A stretch of DNA of 64,000 bases from Cohnella hashimotonis. GTDB lineage: Bacteria > Bacillota > Bacilli > Paenibacillales > Paenibacillaceae. This document shows positions 44,752-53,116 of this stretch, in pieces. The position numbers were made by a program, and so were the translations under genes. Below the pieces are notes generated by a model. It ran no database searches and was not told the DNA's origin. It saw nothing but the letters and a program-made list of their open reading frames with translations. The stretch is taken from contig NZ_JAGRPV010000001.1 of NCBI RefSeq assembly GCF_030014955.1, forward strand, positions 8,333,501 to 8,397,500, in the 5' to 3' direction. Each line of letters starts with the position of its first letter. Position 1 is the first letter of the stretch.

Positions 44752-45780
44752 TTGGAGGCATCGTTCTGGAAAGGGAAGCTGACGGATATCGAGGAAGCGA
44801 TGGCGAGCCTGAGCCTTGGCAGAGCGAGCGTGCTGACGGCGTCCGCGGGCGGGCGCAGCGTCTATATGGCGGAGTACGGCGACAAGCAGGATTTCGGGCG
44901 GCAGGCGAACTACAGCTCGGCTTGCGGCGCCCGCGCTCCGTCGAAGTACGCGGACAAGGGCGAGGACGCAAGGCCCGTGCTGCTCATCGTCGGCGGCGTG
45001 CATGGCGGAGAGCTCGAGGGCATCGTCGGCGTCATGAACCTGATCCGTTTGCTCGAGACCGGCGAGGATTACCGAGGACGGCGGCACGATTACCTTTACG
45101 ATAACGCCGGCCGCTTCCGTCTCTTGCTCATTCCTTGCATGAATCCGGACGGCCGGGCGCGTCTGCCCGTCGATTCGCTGATCGGCGTGCCGTACGAGCA
45201 ATTCGTTTATTATATGCAAGGCTCCTGGAAGGACGGATCCCTCTGCCGATGGCCGGATTGCAAGGCGGTTCATCCGATCAAGGAAGCATCGGCGTTCCTT
45301 GGCTCCTACTTCAACGACGACGGCGTCAACATGATGCACGATAACTTCTTCGCGCCCATGGCGAAGGAGTCGGCTGCGCTGCTCGGGCTGGCGGACCGAG
45401 AGGCGGTCGATTTCCATATGACGCTTCATGGCGGCGCGGATACGGCAGTGCATTTCCCATGGATCCCGTACCTGCCGGTCGACGTGAAGCGCAGGCAGCA
45501 GGCGTTCAACCTCCGGATGGCGGAGGCGCATCGCGTGCACGGGCTGCCGTTCGACGTGGTCGAGCAGATGGTGCAGGACGGGGAATCGTATCCGTATCCG
45601 TCCTTTAACCTGACGACTGCGGTTCACCATGTATGCGGGGGCCTGAGCATGACGTACGAGTCCAACATGGGCATCGACGGGCCGGGACATCGCTTTACGC
45701 CGGATGAGATTCTCGACTGCCACTTCCTCCTGTTCGAGCAAATGTTCCGGTTTGCGCTCGAGGAGCGCGCAAAGGCATAA
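44752..45780 (+). CDS. M14-family zinc peptidase-like protein
   Basis: A 342-residue protein with zinc site HGGELEG (His and Glu in GGVHGGELEGIV) and the third ligand in DFHMTLHGG. TTG start with AGGAGG 8 nt upstream. It resembles M14 carboxypeptidase/succinylglutamate-desuccinylase-like proteins of Paenibacillaceae with a conserved ATG-less N-terminus and the C-terminal MTYESNMGID. No signal peptide is seen, so it works in the cytoplasm, perhaps on wall-peptide fragments. A terminator follows at 45868. Confidence 0.82.
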   Translation: MEASFWKGKLTDIEEAMASLSLGRASVLTASAGGRSVYMAEYGDKQDFGRQANYSSACGARAPSKYADKGEDARPVLLIVGGVHGGELEGIVGVMNLIRLLETGEDYRGRRHDYLYDNAGRFRLLLIPCMNPDGRARLPVDSLIGVPYEQFVYYMQGSWKDGSLCRWPDCKAVHPIKEASAFLGSYFNDDGVNMMHDNFFAPMAKESAALLGLADREAVDFHMTLHGGADTAVHFPWIPYLPVDVKRRQQAFNLRMAEAHRVHGLPFDVVEQMVQDGESYPYPSFNLTTAVHHVCGGLSMTYESNMGIDGPGHRFTPDEILDCHFLLFEQMFRFALEERAKA

Positions 45781-45867
45781 GGCGGGCATGTGCAGCTAAG
45801 TGCGAACGTGCGCGGCATGTGAGAACCTGCGATACCGTGCGCTACCCATGTGCAACCATCCGTAATT

Positions 45868-45894
45868 AAGCCGCCTTCCATAGGCGGCTTTTTT
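45868..45894 (+). terminator. Intrinsic terminator of the M14 gene
   Basis: AAGCCGCC pairs with GGCGGCTT around a 7-base loop, followed by TTTT. Confidence 0.85.
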
Positions 45895-45950
45895 GTGCTG
45901 CAGAGCCGGTATGACCGGTCCGTCCGCCAAGGCTAGTGCCGAGGTGCGGC

Positions 45951-46590
45951 CATGTGGCGCTGTCCAGCGCCTCTTTGCCTCGGCCGGTCCCGCGGTTCAG
46001 CGATGTGGCGCCGTCCAGCGCCTCTTTGCCTCGGCCGGTCCCGCGGTTCAGCGATGTGGCGCTGTCCAGCGCCTCTTTGCCCCGGCCGGTCCCGCGGCTC
46101 AGCGATGTGGCGCTGTCCAGCGCCTCTTTGCCCCGGCAAGTCCCGCTGCTCAGCGATGTGGCGCCATCCAGCGTCTCTTTGCCCCGGCCGGTCCCGCGGC
46201 TCAGTGATTTGGCGCCATCCAGCGTCTCTTTGCCCCGGCCGGTCCCGCGGCTCAGCGATGTGGCGCTGTCCAGCGCCTCTTTGCCCCGGCCGGTCCCGCG
46301 GCTCAGCGATGTGGCGCTGTCCAGCGCCTCTTTGCCTCGGCAAGTCCCGCGGCTCAGCGATGTGGTGCTGTCCAGCGCCTCTTTGCCTCGGCAAGTCCCG
46401 CTGCTCAGCGATGTGGCGCCGTCCAGCGCCTCTTTGCCTCGGCAAGTCCCGCTGCTCAGCGATGCGGCGCCGTCCAGCGCCTCTTTGCCCGGCCGGTCCC
46501 GCGGCTCAGCGATGTGGCGTTGTCCAGCGCCTCTTTGCCTCGGCGGGTCTCGCAACCCAGCGATGTGGCGCCGTCCAGCGCCTCTTTGCC
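45951..46590. repeat. 51-bp minisatellite, about 13 copies
   Basis: Units of exactly 51 bp, more than 85% alike, each with a GGCGCT-gtcc-AGCGCC hairpin and a CCGGCCGG core. One unit (about 46485) has lost one base. Because 51 is a multiple of three, long open frames appear on both strands (17-residue repeats), but none has a start with a ribosome site. It lies between convergent gene ends. Confidence 0.9.
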
Positions 46591-46627
46591 TCCAACGCCT
46601 TTGCGTGGATTGGCCAAGCGAGTCATC

Positions 46628-46673
46628 CGAAAACGAAAACGGGATGAGGCAGAAAACCATTCTGCTTCATCCC
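46628..46673 (-). terminator. Terminator of the sigma/anti-sigma operon
   Basis: GGGATGA-GCAGAA pairs with TTCTGC-TCATCCC; on the minus strand GTTTTCGTTTTC follows. It is the end of the operon that stops at 46706. Confidence 0.75.
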
Positions 46674-46705
46674 GTTCTGTGCTTCGTTCGGAGCCATCCC
46701 TTGAA

Positions 46706-47545
46706 TTAAGCGTCGAGCGAAGCCGCCAGCACGATCTCGCCGCGCGGTTGGTCGCCGAACGCATCCGGCTCGAGCGTGATCGCGACCGTATCGTAGCCGC
46801 CGTTTTTCAGCGTGTAATAAAGGGCACCGGTTCCCTCGGCGGATAAGAAGGTGCCGGCACTGAATTTCTCCTGGCCCTTGATCAGCCAAACCTGGTAAGC
46901 CTCGTTGCCCTGCAGCTTCGGCAGCTGTTCCGCCTGCACGAGCAGGTGGGTGCCGTTTTTGTCGATGACGATGGTCGCGAGGCCCGTGGCGACAATATCC
47001 GCCGCAGCCGGATTCAGCTTGACGGCCTGGTTCACCTTCAGCTCTTGAACCGGCGCGCTGCCGACGTCCGCGAGCTCGCCGCGCAGGTCGCCGACTTGTC
47101 CCCGCAGCTGGGCGGCGTACAGCGCGAGCGCGAGCAGCGCCGCGACGAGTCCGGCTGTTACGAGCTTCATGTAGACCGGCGTGCGTTTCTCGGTTGTCGT
47201 GAAAACCGGTGGGCTCCCGTTCGGCTCGGCCGGCTTCGGCGGAGGTTGTATCGCATGCCGCGCTTCGGCTTGCGCCGCGGCGATCGGCGCTGCCGTCTCT
47301 TGCCCGGCGGAGACGTTCCCTGCAAGCACGTTTTCCAGAATTCTCTTTTTCATTCCTTCCGGAACCGGCTGAGGCTCCGCGGCCGTCGGCAGCAGACCGA
47401 CGATATCCGCCAGCTCATGGCGCTGCTCCCGACAGGATGCGCAAGAGGAGAGATGCGCTTCGAAGCGCGTGGCCTCCTCCTCCGTGAGACCGCCCAGTAC
47501 ATACAGCTCGAGCAGGTCGCAAGTCCGATCATGAGGTTGTGTCAT
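46706..47545 (-). CDS. Anti-sigma factor (RskA type)
   Basis: A 279-residue membrane protein. The N-terminal zinc-type anti-sigma domain has HxxxCxxC as His31-Cys35-Cys38 (EAHLSSCASCREQ); one membrane helix follows (LVTAGLVAALLALALYA), and the outer C-terminal part is the RskA domain (WLIKGQEKFSAGTF, VAITLEPDAFG). It binds the ECF sigma factor encoded upstream and holds it until signalled. Its ATG overlaps the sigma gene by 17 nt, so the two are coupled. Confidence 0.92.
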   Translation of the reverse strand: MTQPHDRTCDLLELYVLGGLTEEEATRFEAHLSSCASCREQRHELADIVGLLPTAAEPQPVPEGMKKRILENVLAGNVSAGQETAAPIAAAQAEARHAIQPPPKPAEPNGSPPVFTTTEKRTPVYMKLVTAGLVAALLALALYAAQLRGQVGDLRGELADVGSAPVQELKVNQAVKLNPAAADIVATGLATIVIDKNGTHLLVQAEQLPKLQGNEAYQVWLIKGQEKFSAGTFLSAEGTGALYYTLKNGGYDTVAITLEPDAFGDQPRGEIVLAASLDA

Positions 47546-48119
47546 AGGGTATTCGCCTCCTTTCCAGGTCTCCGAGCCGTTCCTTGAGCTGCTTCATCGC
47601 CAGTCGCACGCGGCTCTTGACCGTACCTAGCGGGATGCCGTGCCGCTCGGACACCTCGTGCTGCGTAAAGCCTTGATAATATATGAGCTCCAGCACCTGC
47701 TGCTGGTCCGGATTCAGTGCCGACAGAGCTTCTCTTAATTGCTCGCCCGTCCACTTGGCATCGTATTCTTCCTCGGGACCGCCTGCCGTATCGGGCATGC
47801 GCGCGAGCTGTTCGGCGTCCGCAGTCTGGCTGGTCGTACGATTCTGCCGCTTGCGCAGCTGATCGATCGCGATATTGCGGGTTACCGCGAAGATCCAGGT
47901 CGTCAGCTTGCCCAGCGAGGCGTCGTAGCGCTCCGGTTGATTCCATATTCGCATGAATAATTCCTGTACGATCTCTTCGGCCAGCATCGCGTCTTGGGCG
48001 AACCGGTAGGCGAAGGCGTAAACCGACTTCTCGTACCTGTCGTAGAGCGCTTCGAGCGCCGTGGCGTCTCGTCCGGCGATGCGGCGCATCATCTCAGTAT
48101 CTGACGCGATATCGTTCAT
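47529..48119 (-). CDS. ECF sigma factor
   Basis: A 196-residue sigma factor: region 2 (YRFAQDAMLAEEIVQELFMR, TTWIFAVTRNIAIDQLR) and region 4 (LELIYYQGFTQHEVSERHGIPLGTVKSRVRLAM). Start ATG 48119 is 7 nt from AAAGGAG; the longer frame starts at 48146 without a site. With the anti-sigma factor it forms a SigK/RskA-like pair. It is divergent from a secreted CuAO_N1 gene, which may be its target. Confidence 0.92.
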   Translation of the reverse strand: MNDIASDTEMMRRIAGRDATALEALYDRYEKSVYAFAYRFAQDAMLAEEIVQELFMRIWNQPERYDASLGKLTTWIFAVTRNIAIDQLRKRQNRTTSQTADAEQLARMPDTAGGPEEEYDAKWTGEQLREALSALNPDQQQVLELIYYQGFTQHEVSERHGIPLGTVKSRVRLAMKQLKERLGDLERRRIPYDTTS

Positions 48120-48178
48120 CGAGGAGCTCCTTTCCTGAACTCCCATTCATTATAAGGGTTCGTAATTGAAATTACAGC

Positions 48179-48217
48179 GGATCACTTTTTTAAAAAAATA
48201 GGTCCGGGCGGTGATCC
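48179..48217. promoter_or_regulatory. Wide inverted repeat between sigma gene and secreted gene
   Basis: GGATCAC (48179-48185) and GTGATCC (48211-48217) frame an A/T-rich stretch. I cannot assign a promoter to it. Confidence 0.3.
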
Positions 48218-48297
48218 GAAATTTCGCGGAGCCCGTTACACCTTGCAGAACCGTCAAGGAAGCTGACGGCCACCCCATTATAAAAGGAGTGTTCCTC

Positions 48298-49917
48298 ATG
48301 AACGGACTACGCGTCAAAATCACAGGTTTGCTCTTATCGCTATTGCTGCTGGTGCCCGCGTTCGCGAGCGCCCATACGGTCAGTTCGAAGGGGCCGACGC
48401 CCGACTTGCGCTCGGCGCTCGGCCAACTGCTTGGCGAGCATGCGCTGCTCGCGATCGTCGCGATGCAGAAGGGCTACGACGGCGCTCCCGACTTCGCGCA
48501 GGCGGCAGGGGCGTTGAATCAGAATACGGACGACCTGTCCGCCGCGGTCGCCTCCGTATACGGCACCGACGCCGGCGCGGCGTTCAAGAAAGTATGGTCC
48601 ACGCACATCGGCTACTTCGTCGACTATGTCAAAGCGACGTCGGACAAGGATGAAGCGGGCCGCGCCAAGGCCGTCGCCGATCTGGAATCGTACCGAATGG
48701 CGCAAGCCAAGTTTTTCGCCGACGCCAATCCGAAGTACTTCGACGAGAAGACGATCGCTGACGGCCTCAAGATGCACATCGACCATCTGCTCGCAGCATT
48801 TAACGCTTATGTGAGCAAAAACTATACGGCTGCGTACGACGATGCCAAGACGGCTTATGCGCACATGTACCTGACAGGCGATGCGCTGGCTGGAGGCATC
48901 GCGGCGCAGTTCCCGGCGAAGTTCACGGATGCCGTCGCCTCCAATCCCGCATCCGACCTGCGCTCGGCGCTGGAGCAGAAGCTGGGCGAGCATGCGCTGC
49001 TGGCGATCTTCGCCATGCAGAAGGGAATCGACGGCACGTCTGACTTCGCAGCGGCAGCCGCATCGCTGAACCGCAACACCGACGAGCTGTCCGCCGCAGT
49101 CGCTTCCGTATACGGCGCGGATGCAGGAGAAGCCTTTAAAAAGGTATGGTCCTCGCATATCGGCTATTTCGTGGACTATGTAAAAGCAACCGGCACCAAA
49201 GACGAAGCCGGCAAGAAAGAGGCGGTCGCCGAGCTGGAAGAATACCGGATGGCGCAAGCCAAGTTTTTCGCGGACGCGAATCCCGCGAACTTCAGCCGGC
49301 AAGCGATCGCCGACGGCCTGAAGATGCATATCGACCACCTGTTGAACGCGTTTGATGCCTATGTGGCCAAAGATTACGCCGCTGTCTATAAAGACGCTCG
49401 CACAGCGTATGCCCATATGTTCCCGACAGGCGCGGTTCTCGCCGCCAGCATCGCGGCTCAATTTCCGGAAAAATTCCACACGGCGGCAACGGCTCCCGAG
49501 GTTATGAAGGTCTGGTTCAAGGTCGGATCCAACCAACTGATCATTGACGGCAAGGAAACGACGATGAACACGAAGCCGTACATGGACAACGGGACCAACT
49601 ATATCCCGCTGCGCTATCTCGCCGAGGGCATCGGTGCCAAAGTGACTTGGGATCGTGGCGCTCAATCCGTATGGATCGACGCGGGCGATGCCAAGGCGCA
49701 GTTCTGGGTCGGCAAAAACTACATGGAGCTGAACGGCAAGCGCATGGAGATCGGGAATCCTGTCATGCTGAAGGACAACCGCGTGCAGGTGCCGGTACGC
49801 TTCATCGCCGAGCTGTTCGGCTGGGATGTCGCCTGGAGCGCCAAAGACTGGTCGATCACGCTTACGAAGGCCATGGAGACGAATACGTCAGCCGATATGG
49901 CGGACATGCACCACTGA
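48298..49917 (+). CDS. Secreted protein with duplicated His-rich helical domain and CuAO_N1 domain
   Basis: A 539-residue protein: signal peptide (TGLLLSLLLLVPAFASA), two copies of an about 180-residue helical domain (residues about 34-205 and 218-390), then a CuAO_N1 domain (LIIDGKETTM, NYIPLRYLAEGIGAKVTWD, VQVPVRFIAELFGWDV). Each helical copy keeps the His positions in LGEHALL, SHIGYFVDYVKA or THIGYFVDYVKA, KMHIDHLL and YAHM. The C-terminus ends in ADMADMHH. The conserved His suggest metal or heme binding, but I know of no named domain. Start ATG 48298 with AAGGAG upstream. It is divergent from the ECF sigma/anti-sigma pair. Confidence 0.82.
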   Translation: MNGLRVKITGLLLSLLLLVPAFASAHTVSSKGPTPDLRSALGQLLGEHALLAIVAMQKGYDGAPDFAQAAGALNQNTDDLSAAVASVYGTDAGAAFKKVWSTHIGYFVDYVKATSDKDEAGRAKAVADLESYRMAQAKFFADANPKYFDEKTIADGLKMHIDHLLAAFNAYVSKNYTAAYDDAKTAYAHMYLTGDALAGGIAAQFPAKFTDAVASNPASDLRSALEQKLGEHALLAIFAMQKGIDGTSDFAAAAASLNRNTDELSAAVASVYGADAGEAFKKVWSSHIGYFVDYVKATGTKDEAGKKEAVAELEEYRMAQAKFFADANPANFSRQAIADGLKMHIDHLLNAFDAYVAKDYAAVYKDARTAYAHMFPTGAVLAASIAAQFPEKFHTAATAPEVMKVWFKVGSNQLIIDGKETTMNTKPYMDNGTNYIPLRYLAEGIGAKVTWDRGAQSVWIDAGDAKAQFWVGKNYMELNGKRMEIGNPVMLKDNRVQVPVRFIAELFGWDVAWSAKDWSITLTKAMETNTSADMADMHH

Positions 49918-49923
49918 AGATCG

Positions 49924-49957
49924 AGAAGCGGGGGAGCGATCCCTCGTTTCTTTTTTT
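49924..49957 (+). terminator. Intrinsic terminator
   Basis: GAAGCGGGGGA pairs with the TCCCTCGTTTC side, followed by TTTTTTT. Confidence 0.75.
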
Positions 49958-50099
49958 GACACAAGGAATCGAGGGCGGTCAGGTTGCGCGAAGCGCGCCG
50001 GGCATATAGGATGGAATAGAATGCGCCGCTTCCCGAGCGGAACGTCCGCAGGCAGTCGAAGGCGCTCACTTCACGAGGTATCGAGGAGGCATTTCACTA

Positions 50100-50483
50100 A
50101 TGAACCAAGCTGTATCCACCGCCCAAGCGCCGGCCGCAATCGGGCCTTATTCCCAAGCCGTGCTCGCAGGAGGCTTCCTGTTCGCGTCAGGCCAGATCCC
50201 GCTTGATCCGGCTACAGGCGCGATCGTCGAAGGCGGCATCGAAGCGCAGACGCATCGCGTGCTGCAGAACCTGAAGGCTGTCGTCGAAGAAGCCGGCCTC
50301 TCGCTCGAAGATGTCGTGAAGACGACGATCTTCCTGGACAGCATGGACGACTTCGCGAAGGTCAACGAGATCTACGCGAGCTACTTCGACGGGGGCGTGC
50401 TGCCTGCCCGCGCGACGGTCCAGGTGGGCAAGCTGCCTAAAAACGCGCTCGTAGAGATCGACTGCATCGCGCACCGCGGTTAA
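50100..50483 (+). CDS. ridA: RidA-family enamine/imine deaminase
   Basis: A 127-residue protein with the RidA/YjgF signature: IGPYSQAV near the start, FASGQIPLDP, the catalytic Arg in PARATVQVG and the end LVEIDCIA. It hydrolyses reactive 2-aminoacrylate-type enamines formed by PLP enzymes, in the cytoplasm as a trimer. ATG start with GAGGAGG nearby. Single gene with a terminator. Confidence 0.93.
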   Translation: MNQAVSTAQAPAAIGPYSQAVLAGGFLFASGQIPLDPATGAIVEGGIEAQTHRVLQNLKAVVEEAGLSLEDVVKTTIFLDSMDDFAKVNEIYASYFDGGVLPARATVQVGKLPKNALVEIDCIAHRG

Positions 50484-50573
50484 GAGGCAGGGGCATTGCT
50501 GTTGCCTCGGGCTTTGCTTGCATCAAGCCATGCCTGCACAAGCCCCTGTTCCGAATAAAACCGTACCAGCATG

Positions 50574-50605
50574 AAGCCGCCGCGAATGGCGGCTTTTATT
50601 ATTTT
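50574..50605 (+). terminator. Intrinsic terminator of ridA
   Basis: AAGCCGCC pairs with GGCGGCTT, followed by TTATTATTTTT. Confidence 0.8.
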
Positions 50606-50608
50606 TCA

Positions 50609-50646
50609 AATATTCCTTTACAGGAATATTCCTTGTGGTGTATATT
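50609..50646 (+). promoter_or_regulatory. ArsR operator and promoter
   Basis: AATATTCCT-N4-AGGAATATT (50609-50630) runs into AGGAATATTCCT (50622-50633), so three half-sites lie side by side. TTTACA (50617-50622) and TATATT (50641-50646), 18 bp apart, make the promoter, whose -35 is covered by the palindrome. Confidence 0.6.
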
Positions 50647-50722
50647 TAACTCATCAGGAAGGTAACCTGAAGGCGAAGGAGATGGGACTCCCGGGAGATC
50701 ACACGCTGAAGAGGTGAACGAC

Positions 50723-51088
50723 ATGTCGGGACATCGACCGGGCATGGACATGGCGGCGCTCAGCGCGCTGGCCGAACCGAACCGCATGCATATCGTCGAG
50801 CTGCTGCGCGACGGCCCCCTCACCGTAGGGGAGATCGCCGACCGGCTGGGCATGCGGCAGCCCCAAGCCTCCAAGCATCTGAAGGTGCTGGGGGAGGCGG
50901 GGATCGTAGAAGCGAAGGCTGACGCCAACCGGCGGATTTACAAGCTGCGGCCCGAACCGTTCCGAGCGATGGATACGTGGCTGGGCACCTTCCGCCGCAT
51001 GATGGAAGAGCGGTACGACAAGCTGGACGATTACTTGCGGGAATTGCAGGACAAGGAACGAACCGAACGAACGGAAGAACCCAAATAA
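50723..51088 (+). CDS. ArsR-family transcriptional regulator
   Basis: A 121-residue winged-HTH protein (LAEPNRMHIVELLRDGPLTV, GEIADRLGMRQPQASKHLKVL). Start ATG 50723 is 6 nt from GAGGTG; GTG 50714 overlaps that site. No metal-binding Cys pair (CVC) of ArsR/SmtB is present, so it is the type linked with SRPBCC genes. It is followed at 26 bp by an AHSA1 gene, and its own promoter has a palindrome, so autoregulation of the pair is likely. Confidence 0.9.
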   Translation: MSGHRPGMDMAALSALAEPNRMHIVELLRDGPLTVGEIADRLGMRQPQASKHLKVLGEAGIVEAKADANRRIYKLRPEPFRAMDTWLGTFRRMMEERYDKLDDYLRELQDKERTERTEEPK

Positions 51089-51114
51089 CGAATTAAAACG
51101 AGGAGGAATTTACA

Positions 51115-51630
51115 ATGTCTAGCAATGCGATGGTTTCGAGAGTAGAAGGAGATCGGGTGCTGGTGCTGGAGCGCGTGTTCGACGCGCCGCGCGAGCTCGT
51201 GTTCAAAATGTTCAAGGAAGCCGAGCATCTGAAGCACTGGTGGGGACCGCGCGGCTGGGAGATCCCGGTTTGCAACGTCGACTTCCGTCCGGGCGGCGTG
51301 TGGCACTATTGCATGAAGTGCGAAGATCCGAGCCAGGGCCAGTTTTACGGCATGGAGTCGTGGGGGAAGGCCGTTTACAAGGAGATCGTCGAAGGCGAAA
51401 AGATCGTGTACGTCGACTACTTCTCGGATGCCGAAGGGAACGTCAATGCGGAAATGCCGTCGACCGAGGTCACGCTGGAATTCGTCGACGAGGCCGGCAA
51501 GACGAAGCTGGTCAATCGCGGCGAATACGCGTCCGCGGAAGCGCTCAAGACCGTCATGGACATGGGCATGCTGCAGGGCATCACCGAGACGTGGGACCGT
51601 CTCGAGGAGCGTCTGAACGCACTCAAGTAA
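51115..51630 (+). CDS. SRPBCC/AHSA1-family protein
   Basis: A 171-residue START-like fold protein: LVLERVFDAPRELVFKMF, HLKHWWGPRGWEIP, FRPGGVWHYCM and LQGITETWDRLEERL are the usual AHSA1/YndB motifs. It binds a hydrophobic ligand; the exact role is unknown. ArsR plus AHSA1 is a common two-gene unit in Gram-positive bacteria and the gap is only 26 bp. Confidence 0.92.
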   Translation: MSSNAMVSRVEGDRVLVLERVFDAPRELVFKMFKEAEHLKHWWGPRGWEIPVCNVDFRPGGVWHYCMKCEDPSQGQFYGMESWGKAVYKEIVEGEKIVYVDYFSDAEGNVNAEMPSTEVTLEFVDEAGKTKLVNRGEYASAEALKTVMDMGMLQGITETWDRLEERLNALK

Positions 51631-51638
51631 AACCGATT

Positions 51639-51676
51639 ACGGCCGCCGGCTCAAGAGCCTGGCGGCCGTTTCTTTT
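51639..51676 (+). terminator. Intrinsic terminator of the ArsR-AHSA1 unit
   Basis: ACGGCCGCC pairs with GGCGGCCGT, followed by TTCTTTTT. Confidence 0.85.
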
Positions 51677-51733
51677 TGCGCGTGCTGAAAAAGCCCCGAT
51701 CCATCAGGACCGGGGCCGTACGCAAGGCTGCGC

Positions 51734-52651
51734 TTAGGGCAGAATATTGCCTGCAGCGCGGTAAATCTCGTACCACTCTTCGCGCGTCAGGTGAACATCG
51801 CTCGCCTTGACGCAGTCGCGAATGCGCTCGATGTTCATCGTGCCGGTGACCGGCTGCATGCGCGCCGGGTGGCGAAGCAGCCAGGCGATCGCGATCGTCG
51901 TGTTGCTGACCTCGTATTTCTTCGCGATCTCGTCGATCTGCGCGTTCAGCTCCGGGAACTCTTCGTTGTCCAGGAACACGCCCTTGAAAAACCCGTATTG
52001 GAACGGCGACCAAGGCTGAACCGTGATGTCGTTCAGGCGGCAATAGTCCAGGATGCTGCCGTCGCGATCGATCGCGGACTCGTTTTCCATGTTCACGTTG
52101 ACGCCGTTCGAGATCATGTTGGCGTTCGTGATGCTCAGCTGCAGCTGGTTCGCTACGATCGGCTGCTTGACGTATTTTTTCAGCAGCTCGATCTGCATGG
52201 GCTTCTGGTTGGACACGCCGAAGTGGCGGACTTTGCCGGAACTCTCAAGCTTATCGAACGCTTCGGCGACTTCCTCGGGCTCGACCAGCGCGTCGGGGCG
52301 ATGGAGCAGCAGAATGTCCAGGTAGTCGGTCTTCAGGCGCTTCAGAATGCCGTCGACCGAGGTCAGGATATGATCCTTGGAAAAGTCGAACGAACCTTTG
52401 CGGATGCCGCATTTGGACTGCAGGACGATCTTCTCCCGGATGTCGTCGTTCATATGAATGGCGTCGGCGAAAATCTCCTCGCAGGCGCCTCCGCCATAGA
52501 TGTCGGCATGATCGAAAAAGTTCGCGCCCGCCTCGAGCGACGCTTGAACGAAGCGCTCGGCCTCCGCCTTTTCCAGCGAATTGATGCGCATGCAGCCGAC
52601 CGCGACTACGGGTACCTCGAGCGAGCTTGTCCCCAATTGAATCGTTCTCAC
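51734..52651 (-). CDS. Aldo/keto reductase (YdhF-like)
   Basis: A 305-residue TIM-barrel NADPH reductase. The catalytic set is present: Asp and Tyr in FFDHADIYGGG, Lys in LQSKCGIR and His in LLLHRPDAL; the C-terminal WLLRHPARMQPVTGTMN binds NADPH. Start GTG 52651 with AGGAGG 8 nt upstream; a longer frame begins at 52726. It reduces aldehydes or ketones in the cytoplasm. It is separate from its neighbours. Confidence 0.92.
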   Translation of the reverse strand: MRTIQLGTSSLEVPVVAVGCMRINSLEKAEAERFVQASLEAGANFFDHADIYGGGACEEIFADAIHMNDDIREKIVLQSKCGIRKGSFDFSKDHILTSVDGILKRLKTDYLDILLLHRPDALVEPEEVAEAFDKLESSGKVRHFGVSNQKPMQIELLKKYVKQPIVANQLQLSITNANMISNGVNVNMENESAIDRDGSILDYCRLNDITVQPWSPFQYGFFKGVFLDNEEFPELNAQIDEIAKKYEVSNTTIAIAWLLRHPARMQPVTGTMNIERIRDCVKASDVHLTREEWYEIYRAAGNILP

Positions 52652-52726
52652 TTCGAATGCCTCCTGCCCATGGTAAGTATCGTTTACGGCACTATCATAA
52701 CGCTTTCGCGTCCGTTCGCCAAGCAA

Positions 52727-53116
52727 ACGCGCGTTTATTTATTCATAGTTAATAAATGGTTATCCGCATGTGCTTGAGAAATGTAAGCGCAAATGCCCTG
52801 CCTGGAGCCCTTGCTCCGGCACGGCATTTTCTCCTTTTTACAAAAAGTGCAGGGCCGAGCCAATCCGTTGAGTGGCATTTCGCAAAAAAGTGTAAGGCGA
52901 TTACCGAATTGTAAAGTATACACGCAAATTTACATTATCTACGATAGGAATCAGGAACCGTGCCAAGATCCCGATGGTTCCCGGTATGTACGGCGTTGCT
53001 TAATCTGCTGTTTGCGGCGATGGATGGGAGGCGAGAGGAACCGAAAACAGGTGATTGCCGGACTTGCTGCAATGTCTGTAACGAGTTGATCCGCTCATAA
53101 AGAAAGGGTGAAAGTA
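52727..53116. other. 390-bp leader region of the first heparinase gene
   Basis: It contains the 170-bp repeat copy A (52791-52960). Behind it GGAACC and GGTTCC frame a further inverted repeat near 52954-52980. I see no small gene in it. Confidence 0.5.
52791..52960 (+). repeat. 170-bp duplicated leader element, copy A
   Basis: Over about 80% identical to 61407-61577 from AAATGCC to GGAACCG. It begins with a hairpin (GCCtGGAGC with GCTCCGGC) and a T-rich run (CTCCTTTTT), then GCATTTCGCAAAAAAGTGTAAGG, split here as GCATTTCGC and AAAAAAGTGTAAGG, and ends with a GTATAC -10-like motif. It works either as terminator plus promoter or as a regulatory leader. Confidence 0.75.

Noticed and set aside
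44541..45104. 187-codon frame starting in the 44542 hairpin
   Set aside because: Its start is in a terminator, and most of it overlaps the M14 gene in another frame without any domain match.
45866..46660. Open frame of 264 codons with 17-residue repeats on the minus strand, and similar ones on plus
   Set aside because: They are produced by the 51-bp minisatellite, whose length is a multiple of three. The minus frame starts inside a terminator stem, none has a ribosome site, and one unit shifts the frame on plus.
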